The translations under genes were made by a program, and so were the position numbers. A DNA stretch of 9,219 bases, from NCBI GenBank assembly GCA_021819255.1, contig JAKART010000062.1:1-9219 (forward strand), given 5' to 3'. Positions 5,774-9,219 of this stretch are shown piece after piece. Position 1 is the first letter of the stretch. Each line of letters begins with the position of its first letter. The stretch is from Acidobacteriota bacterium. Lineage in GTDB: Bacteria > Acidobacteriota > Terriglobia > Terriglobales > Acidobacteriaceae. The notes below the pieces were generated by a model. It was not told where the DNA came from and did no database searches. It worked only from the letters and a program-made list of their open reading frames with translations.

Positions 5774-6115
5774 TCAGGTTGGACGGCAGGCGGCAATGGC
5801 CTCATCTTCGCTGGGGAAGATCGAGAAGAGATTGAGGATGCCGACCATCTTGAAGGTCTTGGCGGCGAAGGACGAGGGATTCACGAGCTTGGTGTCGCCC
5901 CCGATCTGGCGGGTGCGGCGAAGAGCGCCGACGATGGCGCCGATGCCGGAAGAGTCGATGTAGTTCATCTGTTCCAGATCGAGGATGAGATAGAGGCATT
6001 GGCCGGCGATGGCCTGGTCCAGGGCAGAGTCGAAGGCGGAGGTATGAGAGGACTTGAACGGGCCTTTGATGCGAAGGGCGCAGATGGAGCCGGTTTGCCG
6101 AATGTCAAGATCCAA
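5774..6115 (-). CDS. STAS-domain anti-sigma factor antagonist
   Basis: Predicted 113-residue cytoplasmic protein, the normal size for a lone STAS domain (SpoIIAA/RsbV type). These proteins bind an anti-sigma kinase and release a sigma factor or other target; a kinase phosphorylates a Ser in the conserved loop and a PP2C phosphatase resets it. The first strand is LDLDIRQTGSICALRIKGPF, then LYLILDLEQMNYIDSSGIGA (41-60) carries the signature with Asp54, candidate phospho-acceptors Ser55/Ser56 and the Gly-Ile-Gly turn. The C-terminal helix (SFAAKTFKMVGILNLFSIFP) completes the fold. I chose TTG at 6115 because AAGGAG lies exactly six bases upstream; a TTG at 6175 would add 20 non-conserved residues. 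It is divergent from the GAF-HlyD gene, and no kinase, phosphatase or sigma factor is visible nearby. Confidence 0.9.
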   Translation of the reverse strand: MDLDIRQTGSICALRIKGPFKSSHTSAFDSALDQAIAGQCLYLILDLEQMNYIDSSGIGAIVGALRRTRQIGGDTKLVNPSSFAAKTFKMVGILNLFSIFPSEDEAIAACRPT

Positions 6116-6121
6116 GAGGTT

Positions 6122-6127
6122 CTCCTT
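6122..6127 (-). promoter_or_regulatory. Consensus ribosome-binding site that decides the TTG start of the STAS gene
   Basis: On the minus strand AAGGAG is followed by six bases (AACCTC) and TTG GAT CTT. This is a near-perfect Shine-Dalgarno spacing and argues for initiation at TTG 6115. Confidence 0.75.
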
Positions 6128-6164
6128 GAAGAGGATGGATGAGAACGTGACGATTGCAGAAGGG

Positions 6165-6211
6165 CTGGACTCCAAAAGGGTGGACTCTAAAATGGTTGGA
6201 CTCCAGGATGG
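6165..6211. repeat. Three 15-16 bp direct repeats upstream of the STAS gene
   Basis: TGGACTCCAAAAGG, TGGACTCTAAAATGG and TGGACTCCAGGATGG begin at 6166, 6181 and 6197. On the minus strand each reads as GAGTCCA preceded by a short pyrimidine/A-rich segment. They lie about 50-96 bases upstream of the TTG start, in the divergent control region, where repeated binding sites for a regulator would be expected. Plain slippage duplication is an equally good explanation. Confidence 0.8.
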
Positions 6212-6230
6212 TAGGGAAGCTGAGGCGGAG

Positions 6231-6259
6231 TTTCCTTCCTGAGGAACACTTGCTACACT
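6231..6259 (+). promoter_or_regulatory. Possible promoter of the GAF-HlyD gene
   Basis: TGC directly before TACACT (6254-6259) makes an extended -10 element, with a poor -35 TTTCCT (6231-6236) at 17-base spacing. A transcript would have a leader of about 90 bases. The half-site CTACACT (6253-6259) recurs inverted as AGTGTAG (6301-6307). Weak, and no other promoter stands out in this divergent gap. Confidence 0.28.
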
Positions 6260-6356
6260 CTCCGTTTACAGAGATTCGCCCTTCTGGCTTATGCCCGTCA
6301 AGTGTAGGGAGGCCTGCGCCTGTTTTGCACGATTGACTTGAAGTCTGGTCTTGACC

Positions 6357-8753
6357 ATGTCCAGTTCCACTTGGGTCGCACGAATGAACGCGCTGTTGAG
6401 CACGGCGGACTCCTCCGTACGGGCGCGACTGATTGCGGTTGCCATGGTGGAGATTGCGGGCGATAGCGCGTGCCTGGTGCATCGGCTCCTGGAGGTCCGG
6501 AGCGGGCCAACGCTGGCGCCGGTGGGACTGGCAGGCCCGGTCAGCTTGGGAGAGGAGACACTGCCGACGACAAGTCCGCTGGTGGCGGCCTTCTTTGCTG
6601 GGCGCGTGGAGCCAAGGGTGTACGTCGGCGGCGAAGTCCCGCGAGAGGAGTATGCGCATGTTCTGGTGACGCGGACGATCACGTCCCTGGTCTACCTGCC
6701 GATCCTTCATGCCGGGAAGCCGGTTGGGGTGATGGAGATCCTCTGCTTTGGCGCGCCATTGCGCTCTGCGGAGATGGCAGCTCTCCAGGATGTGGCGGGG
6801 ATTGCCGGGACGGCGATCGTCGCGGCCGAAGAGGTCGAGCGACAGCAGCAGAACCTGCTGGATTCGATCCACCGGATGAGCCAGCTCTATGACTTGGAGA
6901 AGTCGCTCAACGCCACCCTGGAACTGGATGAGGTGATTGCGATGACGCCGGCTAAGGTGGCCGTCCTGCTTCCCAGTCAAGCGATGCATCTGTGGCTCTT
7001 TGATGGCGAGGATCTGCGTCTGATGGCGATCGACGGGGCGGATGCCACGGTGAGCCATGGCATGGTGCAACGGCCGGAGGAGGGTCTGGTGGCGGCAATG
7101 GCCGAGGAGGGTGAGCCGCTGTTAATCGTCGATCCAGCCGATGAACGGCTGTTGCGGCGGAACGAGGCGCTGGCATTGCTGCCGGAGGAGCAAAGGACGT
7201 CGCCGGTGAGCAACCTGTTGCTGGTGCCCTTGATGCAGGATGGATCGGAGATTGGGGTGTTGGAGGCGGTCAATCGCCGAGGCGAAGCTCCCTTTAATGA
7301 GGACGACGAGTTCCTTTTGACCGAGATGGCCGAGACGGCCAGTCAAGCATTGAAGAATGCCAGCCTGATGCATGCGGAGCGGAAGCTGGAGATTCTGGAG
7401 ACGCTGGTGCATGTCAGTTCGGAGATTACCTCCACCCTGCGTCTGGACCGGCTGTTGCAAATCATCGTGAATAGTCCGCAGACTGTGCTGCCGTATGAGA
7501 TGTGCGCCATCGCTCTGGAGAACAAGGGAGCTTTGCAGTTGCGGGCGGTCTCTGGAATGGCGAATATTCCCATGGGTGACGCCCAGGTAGATCGTCTTCA
7601 GGATTTGGTTCGAGCGTTGAACACGCAGAGTTCGCCGCTCCATCTGCGCCAGGTGGAAGGCATGGAACAAGAGATGGAAGCAGGGGTAGGGAAGTACTTT
7701 GCAGATAGCGGTTACCGGGGACTCTATGCGCTGCCGCTGGAGGATGACCAGGGACGGCTGGGGCTGCTGCTGTATGCGGCCGGCGATCCAGAGTTTCTGG
7801 ATGCAGCGCAGATCGAGATGATCAAGATCCTGGGCGGCCAGGCAACCGTAGCCCTACGGAATGCGTTGTTGTACCGCGAGGTGCCGCTGATCGGGCTGTT
7901 GGAGCCGCTGCTGGAGAGCAAACGTGCTCTGCTGAGGACCAGCCGGAAGCGCAGATTGGCCTATGCGGCGGCAACGGCCGCATCCGGGCTGCTCCTGGTC
8001 TTCTGCCCTTTGCCGATGCGGGTGGCAGGATTGGCGGTGGTAGAACCGCAGCATCTGGTGGCCGTTGCGGCTCCGGCGGATGGAAATGTGCAGAGCGTGC
8101 TGGCGCACGAGGGTCAGCGCGTCGCGGCGGGCGCGCTTTTGGGAACGATGAACGAATGGCAGTGGAGAGCAGACCTGGCTGCGGCGCAAGCCCGCTACCA
8201 GCGGGCGGAGTTGACCATGCAGGCGGATCTGGCTCGGGGAGAGCCGCAGGCAGGAGCGGATCGGGCGCAGGTGGATTTTCTGCGTGCCGAGGCGGCGCGG
8301 GCGGAGAGCCGGCTGGAGAGCGCGGAGCTGCGCTCGCCGATCGCCGGCGTGGTGGCCACCCCGGCGCTGGAGAGTGAAGCGGGGCAACACTTGAGCGCTG
8401 GAGATACGTTTGCCAAGGTGCTGGACGTCTCTCGAGTCGTGGTGGATGTGGAGGTGCCCCAGCGGGATGTGGCGCTGGTGCAGCCGGGGCAGCATGTGGC
8501 GATCAAGCTGGACACCTACCCCCGCCGGACCTGGAAGGGCGAGGTGGGAGTCGTCAGCCCCGCGTCTCAAATGACCGGCGATGAAAGGACGTTTGCGGCG
8601 CTGGTCCCGCTACCCAACCACGCGGCCATTCTGCGAGCGGGGATGAGTGGCGAGGGGAAGATCTATCTTGGCCTGCGGCCGGCGGGATATGTTCTGCTGC
8701 GCAAGCCTGCGATGTGGGTTTGGCAGATGTTATGGAACTGGATTGGCTGGTGA
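6357..8753 (+). CDS. Triple-GAF sensor fused to HlyD-type membrane fusion (periplasmic adaptor) protein
   Basis: Predicted 798-residue inner-membrane protein, about twice the size of an ordinary adaptor. The N-terminal two thirds are cytoplasmic and read as three GAF-like units: about 12-160 (ending PVGVMEI...), 180-340 (LRLMAIDGA, LLLVPLMQDGSEIGVLEAVNRR) and 348-508 (LYALPLEDDQGRLGLLLYA), linked by helices that may form a signalling coiled coil. The basic SRKRR sequence precedes one transmembrane helix (about 534-556). Then comes a HlyD plan: lipoyl half VAVAAPADGNVQSVLAHEGQ, a short Ala/Arg/Glu-rich alpha-hairpin (about 600-656), second lipoyl half LRSPIAGVVA, and a beta-barrel with LVQPGQHVAIKLDTYP. 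The tail PAMWVWQMLWNWIGW is strikingly Trp-rich. Adaptors bridge inner-membrane pumps and outer-membrane channels; the GAF part suggests ligand-dependent control (inference). Start is uncertain: TTG 6351, ATG 6357 and ATG 6384 are possible, none with a good ribosome-binding site. Confidence 0.87.
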   Translation: MSSSTWVARMNALLSTADSSVRARLIAVAMVEIAGDSACLVHRLLEVRSGPTLAPVGLAGPVSLGEETLPTTSPLVAAFFAGRVEPRVYVGGEVPREEYAHVLVTRTITSLVYLPILHAGKPVGVMEILCFGAPLRSAEMAALQDVAGIAGTAIVAAEEVERQQQNLLDSIHRMSQLYDLEKSLNATLELDEVIAMTPAKVAVLLPSQAMHLWLFDGEDLRLMAIDGADATVSHGMVQRPEEGLVAAMAEEGEPLLIVDPADERLLRRNEALALLPEEQRTSPVSNLLLVPLMQDGSEIGVLEAVNRRGEAPFNEDDEFLLTEMAETASQALKNASLMHAERKLEILETLVHVSSEITSTLRLDRLLQIIVNSPQTVLPYEMCAIALENKGALQLRAVSGMANIPMGDAQVDRLQDLVRALNTQSSPLHLRQVEGMEQEMEAGVGKYFADSGYRGLYALPLEDDQGRLGLLLYAAGDPEFLDAAQIEMIKILGGQATVALRNALLYREVPLIGLLEPLLESKRALLRTSRKRRLAYAAATAASGLLLVFCPLPMRVAGLAVVEPQHLVAVAAPADGNVQSVLAHEGQRVAAGALLGTMNEWQWRADLAAAQARYQRAELTMQADLARGEPQAGADRAQVDFLRAEAARAESRLESAELRSPIAGVVATPALESEAGQHLSAGDTFAKVLDVSRVVVDVEVPQRDVALVQPGQHVAIKLDTYPRRTWKGEVGVVSPASQMTGDERTFAALVPLPNHAAILRAGMSGEGKIYLGLRPAGYVLLRKPAMWVWQMLWNWIGW

Positions 8754-8757
8754 TCCG

Positions 8758-9213
8758 ATGAAGAGTGTTTGCAGCCGGCCATGGTCGCCGGGTACCGTCG
8801 CGTTGCTTTCGGTCTTTGCGGGAGCCGTGGGGCTATGCGGATGCAATCCGCGGCCCGGCCAGGAGGCGGTTGTGGAGGCCCAGCGGATGGCTGCAAGCTC
8901 GATCCAGCCGGCTGGGCCCGGAATGGTTGTGACGGATCAGCCCGCGAAGCCGATCTTCCGTACGACCGGGCCTTTGGTGGCCGCTGAGCAGGCCGATATC
9001 GCCGCCCAACGCGGAGGCCGGGTGGTTCGGATCCTGGTGGATATTGGCGACCATGTGCAGCGCGGCCAGGTGATGGCGGTGCTGGATGACCGGGAGTTGA
9101 AGGTGGATTGTACGGAGCAGCGGTTCAAGGTGGCCTCGCTGCAGGCGCAGGTGAAGGAGTGGGAGTCGCAGCAGATGGTGGTTACGGCGGATCTGCAACG
9201 CGCGGATGCGTAG
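8758..9213 (+). CDS. RND/HlyD-family periplasmic adaptor lipoprotein, truncated by a stop near the window end
   Basis: The ATG at 8758 lies four bases after the TGA of the GAF-HlyD gene, so the two are probably translationally coupled. The protein opens with a lipoprotein signal (ALLSVFAGAVGLCGC; Cys29 is the likely lipidated residue). A disordered linker and TTGPLVAAEQADIAAQRGGR lead into VVRILVDIGDHVQRGQVMAVLDD (89-111), the first lipoyl half with its Gly-Asp-x-Val turn, and then the first helix of the alpha-hairpin (ELKVDCTEQRFKVASLQAQV...). The frame ends with TAG at 9211-9213 after 151 residues, whereas such adaptors are normally 330-420 residues; the hairpin return, second lipoyl half and barrel are missing. 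The stop is only six bases from the window end. Either a frameshift, a sequencing error at a contig end, or a real truncation explains it. It would act in the periplasm with an inner-membrane transporter not seen here. Confidence 0.8.
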   Translation: MKSVCSRPWSPGTVALLSVFAGAVGLCGCNPRPGQEAVVEAQRMAASSIQPAGPGMVVTDQPAKPIFRTTGPLVAAEQADIAAQRGGRVVRILVDIGDHVQRGQVMAVLDDRELKVDCTEQRFKVASLQAQVKEWESQQMVVTADLQRADA

Positions 9214-9219
9214 ATCGGA

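Noticed and set aside
5669..6142. Plus-strand frame of 157 codons opposite the STAS gene
   Set aside because: Antisense shadow; the minus-strand protein carries the STAS signature and a consensus ribosome-binding site.
1..9219. CRISPR array, insertion sequence or prophage attachment site, including a check around the tRNA 3' end
   Set aside because: No regularly spaced repeats with unique spacers, no transposase or integrase frame, and no second copy of the tRNA 3' end were seen.

Overview
The window is GC-rich bacterial DNA. The gene mix is a carbohydrate-utilisation tail, a degenerate aspartate-semialdehyde-dehydrogenase homologue, a signal-peptide protein with a C-terminal membrane anchor, and a GAF/HlyD fusion. 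This reminds me of Acidobacteriota (Terriglobia: Granulicella/Terriglobus/Edaphobacter type). That placement is an inference from gene content and was not tested by a search. Both window edges cut genes.

Layout. (1) Bases 1-1529 hold the 3' end of an L-ribulose-5-phosphate 4-epimerase (araD), then a secreted aldose 1-epimerase, which together suggest a pentose (L-arabinose) utilisation cluster. A nested inverted repeat begins at the stop codon of the mutarotase. (2) Bases 1530-3492 hold an Asd/ArgC-fold protein that lacks the catalytic cysteine. It lies among short tandem duplications (9-bp and 24-bp units inside the gene, 16-bp units after it) and is followed by a strong 15-bp hairpin. (3) Bases 3493-4791 hold an exported protein of unknown function with a C-terminal transmembrane helix. 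(4) Bases 4792-5700 are mostly non-coding. They hold a promoter-hairpin pair that could make a small RNA, then a clear tRNA-Thr(CGU) with its own promoter-like boxes and a textbook terminator. (5) Bases 5774-9219 hold a minus-strand STAS anti-sigma-factor antagonist with a TTG start. Divergent from it is a membrane protein that joins about three GAF domains to an HlyD-type periplasmic adaptor, followed four bases later by a lipoprotein adaptor of the RND/HlyD family. The lipoprotein reading frame stops 6 bases before the window ends.

How the genes may work together. The last block looks like the start of a signal-responsive export locus: cytoplasmic GAF domains are physically tied to a periplasmic adaptor, a second adaptor lipoprotein follows, and a partner-switching regulator sits next door. 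No permease or outer-membrane channel is visible; if present it lies beyond the right edge. The GAF-HlyD fusion and its divergent STAS neighbour are the most unusual part of the window. The cluster of repeats around the inactive Asd homologue and the promoter-hairpin unit upstream of the tRNA are the other parts worth attention.
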